NCBI RefSeq assembly: GCF_023652955.1
Contig: NZ_JAKLOY010000002.1
Location: 434,001-498,000 of the forward strand
Direction of reading: 5' to 3'
DNA length: 64,000 nt
Origin: Geomonas sp. Red32
GTDB lineage: Bacteria; Desulfobacterota; Desulfuromonadia; Geobacterales; Geobacteraceae
Shown here: positions 10,305 to 19,639 of the stretch, piece after piece
How positions within the stretch are numbered: the stretch's first letter is position 1
Layout of the letters: each line of letters opens with the position of its first letter
The notes under the pieces: model-generated
The model's input: only the letters and a program-made list of their open reading frames with translations
Databases searched by the model: none
What the model was told of the DNA's origin: nothing
Position numbers and translations under genes: made by a program

Positions 10305-10874
10305 ATGAAAATTGTGACACTCTTGGGGAGTCCCCGCAGCCAGGGAAACAGCAGCACCATCGCCCGACATATCGTCCAGGCCGCCGAGGCCAACGGCTGG
10401 ACCAGCCGCAGCTTCGAGCTCAACCGGCTCACCTACCGCGGATGCCAGGGGTGCTACGCGTGCAAGCAGGAACGCGACGACTGTGTGCTGCGCGACGACC
10501 TGACCGAGGTGCTGGCCGCGGTAAGAGAGGCCGACCTGGTTGTCTTCGCCACCCCGGTCTACTACGGCGACATCAGCAGCCAGCTCAAGGCTTTCATGGA
10601 CCGCACCTTCTCCTACCTGGTCCCCGGCTACGCGACCGCCGAGCAGCCCAGCCGGCTCTCCCCGAAGAAGCTGATCTTCGTGCAGTGCCAGGGACACCCG
10701 GACGAAGCGAGCTTCGCCGACATCTTCCCCCGCTACCAGTACTTCTTCAAGCGGCAGAACTTCACCGAGGTGCGGCTCGTGCGCGCCTGCGGGATCGGCC
10801 CCAACACGGTGGACAAGGTTCCCGAAGCGGTACTCGCCAAGGCCGTGGAAACATGGCGGGAGCTGACTTCCTGA
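10305..10874 (+). CDS. Flavodoxin-like NAD(P)H-dependent FMN reductase family protein
   Basis: 189 residues with the flavodoxin-like opening MKIVTLLGSPRSQGNSSTIA, where the phosphate-binding loop holds FMN. A cysteine cluster GCQGCYACKQERDDC follows near residue 48, as in iron-sulfur flavoproteins and WrbA-like reductases, and the isoalloxazine-contact segment FATPVYYGDISSQLKAFMDR is present. It is likely a cytoplasmic FMN oxidoreductase of unknown substrate. The ATG at 10305 has GAGGTGG just upstream; the longer reading from 10197 adds non-homologous residues. Confidence 0.85.
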   Translation: MKIVTLLGSPRSQGNSSTIARHIVQAAEANGWTSRSFELNRLTYRGCQGCYACKQERDDCVLRDDLTEVLAAVREADLVVFATPVYYGDISSQLKAFMDRTFSYLVPGYATAEQPSRLSPKKLIFVQCQGHPDEASFADIFPRYQYFFKRQNFTEVRLVRACGIGPNTVDKVPEAVLAKAVETWRELTS

Positions 10875-10923
10875 CCCGCTCCTCCCGCGGAGCCCTCCCC
10901 TGAAAAAAATTATCGCCCCCTCC

Positions 10924-10950
10924 TTGCATTACTAATTGGTTTTGTATAAT
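10924..10950 (+). promoter_or_regulatory. Possible sigma-70 promoter for the small ORF
   Basis: TTGCAT (10924-10929) and a perfect TATAAT (10945-10950) are separated by only 15 nt. The start codon of the small ORF lies 67 nt downstream. Confidence 0.4.
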
Positions 10951-11016
10951 TGGAATACGTAAACGGCATTATCATTAGCAGCCGTCTACCGCGACCATTA
11001 ATGTAAGGAGGGTGTC

Positions 11017-11199
11017 ATGCTCGCCCAAGCGACGGAAAATCTCCAGGAACCGGCCATCACCGCCATGTGCCGGACTAAGCAGATCAACGAGCAGTTCTCC
11101 AGCTGTCTTGCCGAAGGAAACCGCTATGGCTGCGTCTATGCCTTCCTGTTCGGCGACGGCTACCTCTGCACCCATCCGCAACACCGCGAATTCAGGTAG
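11017..11199 (+). CDS. Small hypothetical protein, 60 residues
   Basis: Not recognised. TAAGGAGG lies 5 nt before the ATG, a near-ideal ribosome binding site, with a TATAAT box 67 nt upstream. The protein has three cysteines (AMCRTKQ, FSSCLAEG, YLCTHP), many polar residues and no signal or membrane segment. It sits alone between the flavoprotein and the chemotaxis operon. The expression signals are better than chance, but the composition does not suggest a function. Confidence 0.5.
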   Translation: MLAQATENLQEPAITAMCRTKQINEQFSSCLAEGNRYGCVYAFLFGDGYLCTHPQHREFR

Positions 11200-11322
11200 C
11201 CCCACCCTCCCGCGGCGCTCCCCGCCGCCCCCGCCCCCATCCGCCGAAGCCAGCTCGCAACCGGCACTGGCACCCCCTCCAGAACTGCCGCAAAACACCA
11301 TTCTATATTAAACATATTTTAG

Positions 11323-11351
11323 TTGACCAGCGCCGAGCAAAACCATAGTAT
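11323..11351 (+). promoter_or_regulatory. Sigma-70 promoter for the chemotaxis operon
   Basis: TTGACC (11323-11328), a 17-nt spacer and TAGTAT (11346-11351) lie about 140 nt upstream of the CheR start. This is the best match to a housekeeping promoter in the gap, and no sigma-28-like element was found here. Confidence 0.55.
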
Positions 11352-11489
11352 CCTCCAATCAGGCTGGTCCAGCCCGAAATGGGCCGCTGTTATAGGGTTA
11401 TCCCTTCCCAGGCAGCCGCGGAAGGGGACCCGGCACCGTTGCTAACATCGTCACACCCCTCTACATTCCCAGGACGAAAAAGGACCGCT

Positions 11490-13307
11490 TTGCCACTGAA
11501 GATCCTCCTGATCACTGACGACAGTCAGGGAGCCGCACCGGTTTGCCGTGCCCTTACGGCGGCAGGGTACACTGTTGCCGAAATTACCTCGGCAGCCGAC
11601 CCCATCAAGGCGCTCCGTCAGCGGAAACCGGACCTGCTCATCGTCTATCTCGAGGGAGCCCGGGCCGCCGACTGGGCTGGCGACCACCGTCTCCACACCC
11701 CGGAAGGTCCCCATCTCATTCCGGTTATCGTCATCTCCGACCGCCGCTCCCTGGAGGCCGAGCTGATGAACGTCTACGACTTCATCCCCTCCCCTCCCGA
11801 CCTCGTCAGGCTCCTCGACAGCGTGGCCGCCATCGCGCAGCGCCCCTCGATGCCGGGTTACGAGGCCGCCCTCACCGACCTCCAGTACCAGGAACTGGCC
11901 GGCCAGCTCCTGGTCACCGCCGGGCTGCACTTCGAGGTGCGCAACCGCTCGGCGCTGGAGCGCGGGGTCAGGAGGAGGATGTCGTCGCTCCGGATGCACA
12001 GCTGCTCCGAATACCTCGACTACCTCAAGCGGCACGCCCAGGACCGCCAGGAGATGCAGAAGCTCCTGCAGTTTCTCACCGTGGGGGAAACGTACTTCTT
12101 CCGCTACCCGGCCCACTTCCAGGCGCTCACCACCGCCCTCTTGCGGCGCCGCCTCGGCGAGCCGGTACGGATCTGGTCCGCCGGCTGCTCGACCGGAGAG
12201 GAGCCGTACTCGATCGCCATCGCCCTGATGGAGGCGCTCCCGGACTGGAGAACGCGGGACATCAGGATTATCGCCACCGACATCAACCATGTTTCGCTGG
12301 CCAAGGCGCGGCGCGCCGTCTATACCGCGTGGTCGCTCAGGGCCACCGACGAGGCGATCAGGGGGCGCTACTTCACCAAGGAGGGCGACCACTTTGCGTT
12401 GAAGGAGGAGGTCAAGGCGCGGGTGGAGTTTTTCCACCTGAACCTCAACACCCCGTGCCAGGGGAAGTTCTGCTCCGAGCTCAAGGATCTCGACGCGGTA
12501 TTTTGCCGCAACGTGCTGATCTACTTCTCCCCCGAGGCGGCCCCCGGCATCGTCGCAAGCATCAGCCAGACGCTGAGACCCAAGGGGCTCCTCTTCCTCG
12601 GTCACGCCGAGTCCCTCCTGCAGCAGCAGGCCGGGCTCGCCTCCCGGCTCCTGGACGGGAGCTTCTATTACGTGAAAGGGGCCCCGCCGAAAGCGGCCGA
12701 GTTGCCGGTCCCGCCTCCCCCCCCGGAACCGCTGGCCGAGCCGGCCGCCACGCCGCCGGCTGCCCCGCCACCGGAGCCCCCCGCCCTTTGCCCGGTGGTG
12801 GAGGAGCCGCGGCGGGAGCCGATGGAGGAGGCCCGGCTTCTGTACGACGGCGAGCGCTACGGGGAAGCACTGGCGGCGCTGAAGACCATCCTGGAGGGAA
12901 CACCCGCCTGCGCGCCTGCCCTCGTCCTCAAAGGGTTCATCCTGGCCGGCCGCGGCGAGCTCGACGCCGCCCTGGAACTCTGCATCCGGGCCATCGCCGT
13001 CGACGATCTCTTCCCCGACGCCTACTTCCTGAGGGGGGTGGTGCTCGACGGCTTCGGGCTTTTGGCCGAGGCGGCCAACGAATACCGCAAGGCGCTCCTC
13101 TTGAACCACGATTTCATCATGCCGCGCTACCACCTCGGGCAGTTGCACCTGAAACTCGGCAAGGTTCCGGAAGCGGCACGCGAAATACGCAACAGCATCA
13201 CCATCCTCACCCGCAGCCGGGGAGATGAGACCGTCCCCTACTCGGGCGGACTCTCTCGCGCGCGCTGCCTCGAGCAGCTGCAAAGCGTCCTCAACAAGGT
13301 CGCCTAG
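11490..13307 (+). CDS. cheR: CheR methyltransferase with N-terminal pseudo-receiver and C-terminal TPRs
   Basis: About 605 residues from a TTG start at 11490, preceded by AAGGA. Residues 1-115 have the receiver fold (LKILLITDDSQ) but the phosphoacceptor strand reads LLIVYLEGA, with no Asp, so it should not be phosphorylated. The CheR domain (about 125-395) methylates receptor glutamates using S-adenosylmethionine, with the cofactor motif SAGCSTGEEPYSIA and FCRNVLIYFSP. A Pro/Ala-rich linker (about 408-450) leads to TPRs (about 460-560) of the kind that anchor CheR to partners. It is the first gene of the operon with cheW, an MCP, cheA, cheB and a CheY-like gene. Confidence 0.9.
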   Translation: MPLKILLITDDSQGAAPVCRALTAAGYTVAEITSAADPIKALRQRKPDLLIVYLEGARAADWAGDHRLHTPEGPHLIPVIVISDRRSLEAELMNVYDFIPSPPDLVRLLDSVAAIAQRPSMPGYEAALTDLQYQELAGQLLVTAGLHFEVRNRSALERGVRRRMSSLRMHSCSEYLDYLKRHAQDRQEMQKLLQFLTVGETYFFRYPAHFQALTTALLRRRLGEPVRIWSAGCSTGEEPYSIAIALMEALPDWRTRDIRIIATDINHVSLAKARRAVYTAWSLRATDEAIRGRYFTKEGDHFALKEEVKARVEFFHLNLNTPCQGKFCSELKDLDAVFCRNVLIYFSPEAAPGIVASISQTLRPKGLLFLGHAESLLQQQAGLASRLLDGSFYYVKGAPPKAAELPVPPPPPEPLAEPAATPPAAPPPEPPALCPVVEEPRREPMEEARLLYDGERYGEALAALKTILEGTPACAPALVLKGFILAGRGELDAALELCIRAIAVDDLFPDAYFLRGVVLDGFGLLAEAANEYRKALLLNHDFIMPRYHLGQLHLKLGKVPEAAREIRNSITILTRSRGDETVPYSGGLSRARCLEQLQSVLNKVA

Positions 13308-13352
13308 GCGAACCAGCCAGGGTAAGCCCCAGGCTCCCGAAGGAGCGGCACC

Positions 13353-13898
13353 ATGCCACTTGACCAAGAAGAAAGCTACGACATCCAGACGGTACTGGCC
13401 AAGATGCGCGACGAGTACTGGCACGGCCTGGCCGAGCAGGAAACCGGCGCGGAAGAGATCATGGACTGCCTCGTCTTCATGCTGGGGGGGGAGCGCCACG
13501 CCTTCGAGACCCGTCATGCCTGCGAGGTGATCCGGGTTCCCCGGCTCGTGAAGGTACCGGCGGTCCAGGATCTCATCAAGGGGGTCTTCAACCTGCGCGG
13601 GGAGATCACCGCCGCCATGGACGTACGCCCGCTTTTGGGGCTCCCCCAGCCGGAATTGGGCCCTGCCGGGAGGATCATCGTGGTGAAGTCCGAACACTTC
13701 GCCACCGGTATCCTCGCCGAGGCGGCCCTCGGCGTGCAGGGGCTCCCCCTGGAGCAGTTCGAGCCCTCCCACCCGGGGAGTTCGCTGGACCGGCGGCGGC
13801 TGGTCCGCGGGCATTTCAACACCGATGACGGCGCTACCATTCTTCTCGACCTCGAGGCCCTCCTCACCTCGCCGGAAATCATGGTCGGGGCCGATTAA
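13353..13898 (+). CDS. cheW: CheW coupling protein
   Basis: 181 residues. A leader of about 35 residues precedes the CheW domain, which starts at DCLVFMLGGERHAFETRHACEV and has the hallmark segment GVFNLRGEITAAMDVRPLLGL. CheW links receptors to the kinase in the chemosensory array at the membrane. A good Shine-Dalgarno (GAAGGAGCGG) precedes the ATG, and it lies 45 bp after cheR in the same operon. The N-terminal leader is longer than in enteric CheW and may set array specificity (inference). Confidence 0.92.
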   Translation: MPLDQEESYDIQTVLAKMRDEYWHGLAEQETGAEEIMDCLVFMLGGERHAFETRHACEVIRVPRLVKVPAVQDLIKGVFNLRGEITAAMDVRPLLGLPQPELGPAGRIIVVKSEHFATGILAEAALGVQGLPLEQFEPSHPGSSLDRRRLVRGHFNTDDGATILLDLEALLTSPEIMVGAD

Positions 13899-13946
13899 TT
13901 TACATGCATTGATCATTTAACGCTGCGGCAGCAGACAGGGGTTACC

Positions 13947-15683
13947 ATGTCAAACAAACTATCCTTCAAGATCGTCTTCGCCCTCATCCTGGTCCAGGTC
14001 GTCATCATGACCGCCTTCTCGGTCTATTTCGTCCGCTCCCGCCGGGCCGCCATGGAAGATGAACTGCTGGCCAAGGGGAAGATCCTGGCCCAGACCGGCG
14101 GCAAGAGCATGGAACGGGTGCTGAGCGACGCGGTCGCTACCGGCCAGCTCACGCTGGACCAGCTGTTCGACGACAAGTACGTACCCATCCCGGGAACCGA
14201 GCCCCAGAAATACCACACCCAGTTCGACAAATTCACCGACGGCGCCATCCAGGCGCTGGAGGACGAGTTCATCCAGGACGACCAGGTGGTGTTTGCGGTA
14301 CTCGAGGACCGTAACGGCTACATCCCGACCCACAACACCAAGTACTCCGCAGCGCTCACCGGCGACAAGGAAAAGGACAAGACCGGCAACCGCACCAAGC
14401 GGATCTTCAACGACGAGGTCGGGCTGGCTGCGGCGCACAACCAGCAACCGTTTCTCCAGAGGGTCTACCAGCGGGACACCGGGGAGACCATGTGGGATCT
14501 CTCGGTCCCGGTCCGCGTGCAGGGCAAGCACTGGGGCGCTTTCCGCATCGGCTTCTCCATGGAGAAGATCGAGCAGAAGGCCGCCGCGCTGAGAAACCAG
14601 GTGATCGGCAGCATGTTCATCATGCTGATCATCTCCAGCACCTTCATCCTCTTCGTGGTCAGCCGGGCGGTGAGGCCGCTTTTGAACCTGACCGGCGCCG
14701 CCCTGCGGATCTCCAAGGGTAACCTCGACGAGACCGTCCCGGTGGAGAGCAGGGACGAGATCGGGGAGCTCGCCCAGGCCTTCAACGTGATGATCACGGT
14801 CATCGTGAAGGACCTCAAGGAGGAGATCGCCAAGAGCGAACGGCTGATCCGCTCGGTGAAGGAGGCGGTCATCCAGCTCTCGAGCGCCTCCAACGAGATG
14901 ATGGCCATCAGCGCCCAGCAAGCCTCCGGCGCCACCCAGCAGGCGAGCGCGGTCCAGGAGGTGACCACCACCTCGGAGGAGATCGCCATCACCGCCAAGA
15001 TGATCACCTCCAACGCCAAATCGGTGGAATCGGTGGCCGACGACACCGCCAAGAACTGCAACGCCGGGCGCGAGGACGTCTCCAACGCCATCACGGGGAT
15101 GGATCTCGTGAGGAACCAGGTGCAGAGCATCGCCCGCTCCATGCTGGAGCTCGGTGAGAACAGCCAGAAGATCGGCGGCATCATCGAGATCATCGACGAG
15201 ATCAGCGACCAGACCAATCTCCTCGCCCTGAACGCCGCCATCGAGGCGGCCGGAGCCGGCGAGGCGGGCAAGCGTTTCGCCATCGTCGCCCAGGAAGTCA
15301 AAAGGCTCGCGGACCGCACTGTGGAGGCCACTCGGCAGATCCACGGCCTGATCGGCGAGATCCAGCGGGCGACCAACAACACCATCATGGTGACCGAGGA
15401 GGGTACCAAGGCGGTCGACGCCGCCTCGCAGATGGTGGACAAGGTCCAGTTCTCCTTCGCCTCCATCGTCGGCACCGCCCAGGAGACCTCCCGGACCGCC
15501 AAGGAGATCTCCCTTTCGACCCAGCAGCAGACCTCGGCCTGCGAGCAGATGGCGGAGACCATGTCCGAGGTGCGGGACGTGGCCCAGCAGGTGGCCATGA
15601 GTGCCAACGAAACCGAGAAGGCCATCGCCGAAATCCTGGAGCTGGCGGGAAGACTCAGGGACCTGACCGAGAAAGAGGCCTAG
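13947..15683 (+). CDS. Methyl-accepting chemotaxis protein
   Basis: 578 residues: TM1 about 9-28, a periplasmic region to about 217, TM2 ([20 protein letters not shown]) about 218-238, HAMP (about 240-290) and a coiled-coil signalling domain with its tip at [18 protein letters not shown]. The tip reads [25 protein letters not shown] instead of the commoner [25 protein letters not shown], so it probably belongs to a different signalling class from the MCP at 47.8 kb. The periplasmic region contains an [15 protein letters not shown] segment reminiscent of other Geobacter receptors; the ligand is unknown. Its stop directly abuts the cheA start, so this receptor is likely dedicated to the operon. 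Confidence 0.9.
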   Translation: MSNKLSFKIVFALILVQVVIMTAFSVYFVRSRRAAMEDELLAKGKILAQTGGKSMERVLSDAVATGQLTLDQLFDDKYVPIPGTEPQKYHTQFDKFTDGAIQALEDEFIQDDQVVFAVLEDRNGYIPTHNTKYSAALTGDKEKDKTGNRTKRIFNDEVGLAAAHNQQPFLQRVYQRDTGETMWDLSVPVRVQGKHWGAFRIGFSMEKIEQKAAALRNQVIGSMFIMLIISSTFILFVVSRAVRPLLNLTGAALRISKGNLDETVPVESRDEIGELAQAFNVMITVIVKDLKEEIAKSERLIRSVKEAVIQLSSASNEMMAISAQQASGATQQASAVQEVTTTSEEIAITAKMITSNAKSVESVADDTAKNCNAGREDVSNAITGMDLVRNQVQSIARSMLELGENSQKIGGIIEIIDEISDQTNLLALNAAIEAAGAGEAGKRFAIVAQEVKRLADRTVEATRQIHGLIGEIQRATNNTIMVTEEGTKAVDAASQMVDKVQFSFASIVGTAQETSRTAKEISLSTQQQTSACEQMAETMSEVRDVAQQVAMSANETEKAIAEILELAGRLRDLTEKEA

Positions 15684-17723
15684 ATGGGAAAAAGGTACAT
15701 CGAGATCTTCTGCAGGGAGGCCGAGGAGCACTTAGCCTCCCTGCAGAGCGGCCTCCTGGTGCTGGAGAAGCACCCGACCCGGATGAGCCTGCTGCACGAG
15801 CTTTTGCGAAACGCCCACACGCTCAAGGGATCGGCGCGCATGGTCGGGCTTTCCGACATCAGCGCCATCACCCACACCATGGAAGAGCAGCTAAAGGGGA
15901 TGGAGCAGGGAAACCGGCCCGTTGATGCCCCGGCCATCGATCTCCTTTTGAAGGGGACCGACGCGGTCGCCCTCATCACCTCCGCGCTGTCCAAGGGAGA
16001 GCCCCCGCCGCTCGACGTGGAGGCCTTCGTCGCCGATTACGAGCGCGGCGAGGTCGGCCGCTCCCTCGCCTCCGTCGAGCCGCAGGAGGTGATCCCCGAC
16101 CAGCTGAGCGAGACGGTGCGGGCCAACGTGAAGTCGCTGGACGCTCTCGTCAACCTGATCGGGGAGATGATCATCAACAAGAAACGCCTGGAGGCGAAGC
16201 TTACCCGACTGCGCGGGATCGAGCGGGAGGTCGAGGGGACCGCCGCCGACTTGCTGGTCCCCTTCCGGCGCGACCTCGAGGAGGACATCCTCTACCTCGA
16301 CTACCTGATCGCCGAGCTCCACCAAAAGGCCATGGAGCTCCGGATGTTCCCTCTGAAGAGCATCTGCGACGGTTTCGAGCGGATGGTCAGGGACCTCGCC
16401 CAGGCACAGGGGAAGGAAGTCCGCCTGGAGACGGTGGGTGCCAACATCGAGATGGACCGGGTCCTTTTAGAAGGGCTCAAGCCGATGCTGATCCACCTTT
16501 TGACCAACGCGGTCTGCCACGGCATCGAGCCCCCCGACCAGCGGGAGAGCAAGGGAAAAAGCCGCCAGGGCTCGGTGCGGATCACCGCCCGCCACGAGGG
16601 AAGCTCGGTGGTGGTCGAGGTGCGCGACGACGGCAAGGGGATGGATCCGGTCAGGATCAAGGCGGCGGCGGTGGCGCGCGGGCTCATCGACCAGCGGGAT
16701 GCCGAGGCGATGCGGGATGAGGAGGCGCTCTACCTGACGCTGCGCCCCGGCTTCTCCACGGCGGAGGTGGTCACCGACGTGGCCGGCCGCGGGGTCGGCA
16801 TGGACGTGGTCAAGAAGAACGTTGAGCGGATCAAGGGGAACCTCACCATGACGAGCCAGGTGGGGAGCCACACCGAGATCTCCCTCCAGCTCCCCCTCTC
16901 CCTTTCGGTGCTCGACGCCCTGATCGTCGCCAGCGGCGGGGAAACCTTCGCCATCCCCATCAACTACGTGCAGGAGATCCTCAGGGTCGGGGAAGATGAG
17001 ATCACGCCCCTGGGAGGCAGCGAGGTCATCAAGGTCCGGGGCACCACCACCCCAGTCTACAGCCTCTCCGACGTTCTCGAACTCCCCCGCCGGCAGCTGC
17101 TCCCCGGTGCCCGGCTGACCGCCCTGGTGCTGAAGCTGTGCGACCAGAGGATCGCCTTCACGGTGGACGCCCACTTGGGGAACTCGGAGGTGGTGGTCAA
17201 GGGGCTAGGCAAGCAGTTCAGAAACGTCACCTTCCTGTTCGGGGCCACGATCCTGGGGGACGGCAACCCCGCCCTCATCCTCAACGTTCCCGATCTCTAC
17301 AGCGCGGTGGCCGAACAGACCCGCCCCGGACTGCAGAAGAGCTGGGAGGTCAAGGTCCAGCAGCGGGTGCTGGTGGTTGACGATTCAATCACCACGCGTA
17401 CAATGGAGCAGAGCATTCTCACCGCCAACGGCTATCTCGTGGAGACCGCGGTCTGCGGGGAAGACGCCCTGGAGAAAGCGGCCGTCAGGGACTTCGATCT
17501 GGTGATCTCGGATGTCGAGATGCCCGGCATCAACGGATTCCAGCTCACCCGCCAACTGAGAGCCACCGACCGCCACCGGGAGACCCCGGTCATCATCGTC
17601 TCCTCCCTCTCACGCGACGAAGACAAACGCCAGGCCATGGAGGCAGGAGCCCAAGCCTACATCGTCAAGGGCTCCTTCGACCAGGGGATGCTCCTTGAGA
17701 CCGTGCAGATGCTAATCGGGTAG
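15684..17723 (+). CDS. cheA: Hybrid chemotaxis kinase CheA with C-terminal receiver
   Basis: 679 residues in the order Hpt (1-105, His in AHTLKGSARM), dimerisation and HATPase (about 150-400), CheW-like (about 410-540) and receiver (about 555-679, Asp in LVISDVEMPG). ATP-binding boxes are HLLTNAVCHGIEPP, VRDDGKGMD and GRGVGMDVVKKNVE; the first box carries Cys where many CheA proteins have Asp. There is no CheY-binding P2 region of normal size. The built-in receiver could be a phosphate sink or output and is a feature of alternative-function chemosensory systems. The ATG follows the MCP stop with no gap. Confidence 0.93.
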   Translation: MGKRYIEIFCREAEEHLASLQSGLLVLEKHPTRMSLLHELLRNAHTLKGSARMVGLSDISAITHTMEEQLKGMEQGNRPVDAPAIDLLLKGTDAVALITSALSKGEPPPLDVEAFVADYERGEVGRSLASVEPQEVIPDQLSETVRANVKSLDALVNLIGEMIINKKRLEAKLTRLRGIEREVEGTAADLLVPFRRDLEEDILYLDYLIAELHQKAMELRMFPLKSICDGFERMVRDLAQAQGKEVRLETVGANIEMDRVLLEGLKPMLIHLLTNAVCHGIEPPDQRESKGKSRQGSVRITARHEGSSVVVEVRDDGKGMDPVRIKAAAVARGLIDQRDAEAMRDEEALYLTLRPGFSTAEVVTDVAGRGVGMDVVKKNVERIKGNLTMTSQVGSHTEISLQLPLSLSVLDALIVASGGETFAIPINYVQEILRVGEDEITPLGGSEVIKVRGTTTPVYSLSDVLELPRRQLLPGARLTALVLKLCDQRIAFTVDAHLGNSEVVVKGLGKQFRNVTFLFGATILGDGNPALILNVPDLYSAVAEQTRPGLQKSWEVKVQQRVLVVDDSITTRTMEQSILTANGYLVETAVCGEDALEKAAVRDFDLVISDVEMPGINGFQLTRQLRATDRHRETPVIIVSSLSRDEDKRQAMEAGAQAYIVKGSFDQGMLLETVQMLIG

Positions 17724-17823
17724 CAGCAATAGTTCAAGGTAACAGCAGCGGCAGGCTACAGATCATGAAGCAGCAGAGGGTGTCGAAATCCTGCTGGCTT
17801 AAACGGATACCGGGCGGGATTTG

Positions 17824-18855
17824 ATGATTCGAGTACTAATTGCAGACGACTCCCTCCTGGTCCGCCAGGTGCTCACCGATATCCTGGAAGAATGCGGGGA
17901 GATCACGGTGATCGGCTACGCCGCCAACGGCAAGGAGGCTGCCGAGCGCACCGTCGGCCTCAAGCCCGATCTCGTCATCATGGACCTCGTGATGCCGGGG
18001 GTGGACGGCATGGAGGGGATCGAGAAGATCATGGCTAACACCCCCACCCCGGTGCTGGTCCTCTCTGCGGCGCTGGAGGGATGCGAGGGGGATCAGCCAG
18101 GCAACGCCATCCGCCGCGGGGCTCTCGACGTGATGCTCAAGCCTGACCTCGGGGCGCCGGGAGCACTCAAAGTTTTCTCCCAGCGGCTCATCGAAAAGGT
18201 GAAGGTGCTGGGGGGAATCAAGGTCACCAGGCACCCGCGCCGCAAGCCTTCCCCGCCGCGCCAGGAGGAGACCCGGCAGCAGCCCTCGGCTCCCCCGAAG
18301 ATCCTGGCCATCGGGGCCTCCACCGGCGGTCCGCGGGCGGTGATGAGCCTTTTAAGGGAGCTCCCGGCCAACTTCCCGGCCTCGGTCTTCGTGGTCCAGC
18401 ACATAGCCCACGGCTTCGCGGCGGGGTTCGCCACATGGCTCGACCGCGAATGCGCCCTGCCGGTCAGGGTCGCCGAAGACGGGGACCTCTTCCTCCCGGG
18501 GGTGGCGCTGGTGGCCCCCGACGGCTGCCACATGACGGTTAGCGACGGAAAGATCAAGCTTGTGCAAGGGGATCCGGTGAACTGCTGCCGTCCTTCCATC
18601 GACGTTTTCTTCAATTCGCTGGCCGAGCGGAAATGCAACCAGGTAGTGAGCCTGCTTTTGAGCGGGATGGGGAAAGACGGAGCCCAAGGGCTTCTCAGGA
18701 TCAGGGAACAGGGCGGGACCACCCTAGTCCAGGACGAAGGGAGCTGCGCAGTGTTCGGGATGCCGAAGGCCGCCATCGGTCTGAGGGCCGCCGACCAGGT
18801 GCTCCCCCTGGACCGGATGCCGTCGGCCATCTCGCGCCTCTTCGCCCTCGCCTAG
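17824..18855 (+). CDS. cheB: CheB protein-glutamate methylesterase
   Basis: 343 residues with an N-terminal receiver (Asp in LVIMDLVMPGVDG) and a C-terminal methylesterase. The catalytic triad positions are Ser in AIGASTGGPRA (about 164), His in VQHIAHGFA and Asp in SGMGKDGAQG. It removes methyl groups added by CheR, so both arms of adaptation are encoded in this operon. The linker is Pro/Gln/Arg-rich (about 138-158). A TTG three bases upstream in frame is possible, but the ATG at 17824 gives the normal receiver start. About 100 bp separate it from cheA. Confidence 0.92.
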   Translation: MIRVLIADDSLLVRQVLTDILEECGEITVIGYAANGKEAAERTVGLKPDLVIMDLVMPGVDGMEGIEKIMANTPTPVLVLSAALEGCEGDQPGNAIRRGALDVMLKPDLGAPGALKVFSQRLIEKVKVLGGIKVTRHPRRKPSPPRQEETRQQPSAPPKILAIGASTGGPRAVMSLLRELPANFPASVFVVQHIAHGFAAGFATWLDRECALPVRVAEDGDLFLPGVALVAPDGCHMTVSDGKIKLVQGDPVNCCRPSIDVFFNSLAERKCNQVVSLLLSGMGKDGAQGLLRIREQGGTTLVQDEGSCAVFGMPKAAIGLRAADQVLPLDRMPSAISRLFALA

Positions 18856-18919
18856 CCGAAGCCGGCCGCCACCGGTCCACAACCTTGCGGCAGCTGAAAT
18901 CATAAAGGAGACAACAGAC

Positions 18920-19294
18920 TTGAACCAAACGATACTCATCATCGATGACAGCGACCTGGTGCTTGCCATGGCCAGGGACGCTCTCGAAGACGCCGGCTAC
19001 CGGGTGGAAACCGCCACCAATGGCATCGAGGCCAACCGCTTCATTTTTTCCCGTCAGAAACCGGACCTGATCATTATGGACATCATGATGCCCATGCTGG
19101 ACGGCAACAAGAAGGCCAAGATCCTCAAGGACAACGAACTGAGCCGGGACATTCCCATCCTGCTCCTCTCCTCCAAAAGCGACGAGGAGATGCGCGAACT
19201 AGTCCGGGAAGCAGGCGCCGACGGTTACATCCTGAAACCCTTTTCTCCGGCGCAGGTCGTCGCCAAGGTCCGCTCCTGCCTTGCCTCCCGCTAG
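18920..19294 (+). CDS. Single-domain response regulator (CheY-like)
   Basis: 124 residues, one receiver domain with DD near residues 9-10, phosphoacceptor in LIIMDIMMPMLDG, the Ser/Thr position in LLLSSKSD and Lys in YILKPFSPAQ. AAGGAG at 18905-18910 precedes a TTG start. As the last gene of the chemosensory operon it is the likely output or phosphate acceptor of the hybrid CheA. Whether it contacts a flagellar motor, pili or another target cannot be decided from sequence. Confidence 0.88.
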   Translation: MNQTILIIDDSDLVLAMARDALEDAGYRVETATNGIEANRFIFSRQKPDLIIMDIMMPMLDGNKKAKILKDNELSRDIPILLLSSKSDEEMRELVREAGADGYILKPFSPAQVVAKVRSCLASR

Positions 19295-19428
19295 CAAAGA
19301 GCGCCTTCATCGACCCAAGGTCCCGATGAGGGCGCTTCCCTTCCCTTCCCTTCCCTTCCCCTCTTTGCTTCAAATCCTCTTCTTTACCCGCGTCTCCTCG
19401 CCTCATTGAAGCTGTAAAAAAACGAACA

Positions 19429-19513
19429 GTGAATTTTTTTACAACACAGCGCAGGTCATCGTTTTTTCAACATTTTAGGCGCAACCGCCGCCCCAGGTTG
19501 TAAAAAAATTCAC
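19429..19513. repeat. 17-bp perfect inverted repeat, arms 51 nt apart
   Basis: The left arm GTGAATTTTTTTACAAC (19429-19445) is the exact reverse complement of the right arm GTTGTAAAAAAATTCAC (19497-19513). A related half, GCTGTAAAAAAACGAAC, sits at 19411. Spaced A-tract arms upstream of a promoter look more like paired regulator-binding sites than a terminator. Confidence 0.75.
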
Positions 19514-19578
19514 ACCGCGCGCCTCCCTTTACCTCCCCGGCACTCCTCTGATAACGGGGGTTTGCAGGCCGGGGCATG

Positions 19579-19596
19579 TTGGCACGGTTATTGGAA
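19579..19596 (+). promoter_or_regulatory. Possible sigma-54 promoter
   Basis: TTGGCACGGTTATTGGAA matches the consensus TGGCACG-N4-TTGCW at the -24 element and TTG at -12, with G replacing the usual C. Transcription would start near 19606, leaving a leader of about 34 nt before the ATG at 19640. The upstream inverted repeat is where an activator would bind. Confidence 0.45.
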
Positions 19597-19639
19597 CCGG
19601 TAAGGAGTTATGTGGTTACATCGGAAATGGAGGGTGTCC

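Larger units (their letters stand above)
19295..19639. other. Intergenic region with tandem TTCCC repeat, long inverted repeat and sigma-54-like promoter
   Basis: 345 bp between the chemotaxis operon and a small hypothetical gene. It holds about five tandem copies of TTCCC (near 19336-19361), a 17-bp perfect inverted repeat and a sigma-54-like element, the last two listed separately. No RNA gene is recognised. Confidence 0.6.

Noticed and set aside
19336..19361. Tandem TTCCC repeats as a phase-variable switch or CRISPR-like array
   Set aside because: Only about five 5-bp units with no spacers, and not inside or at the start of a gene.
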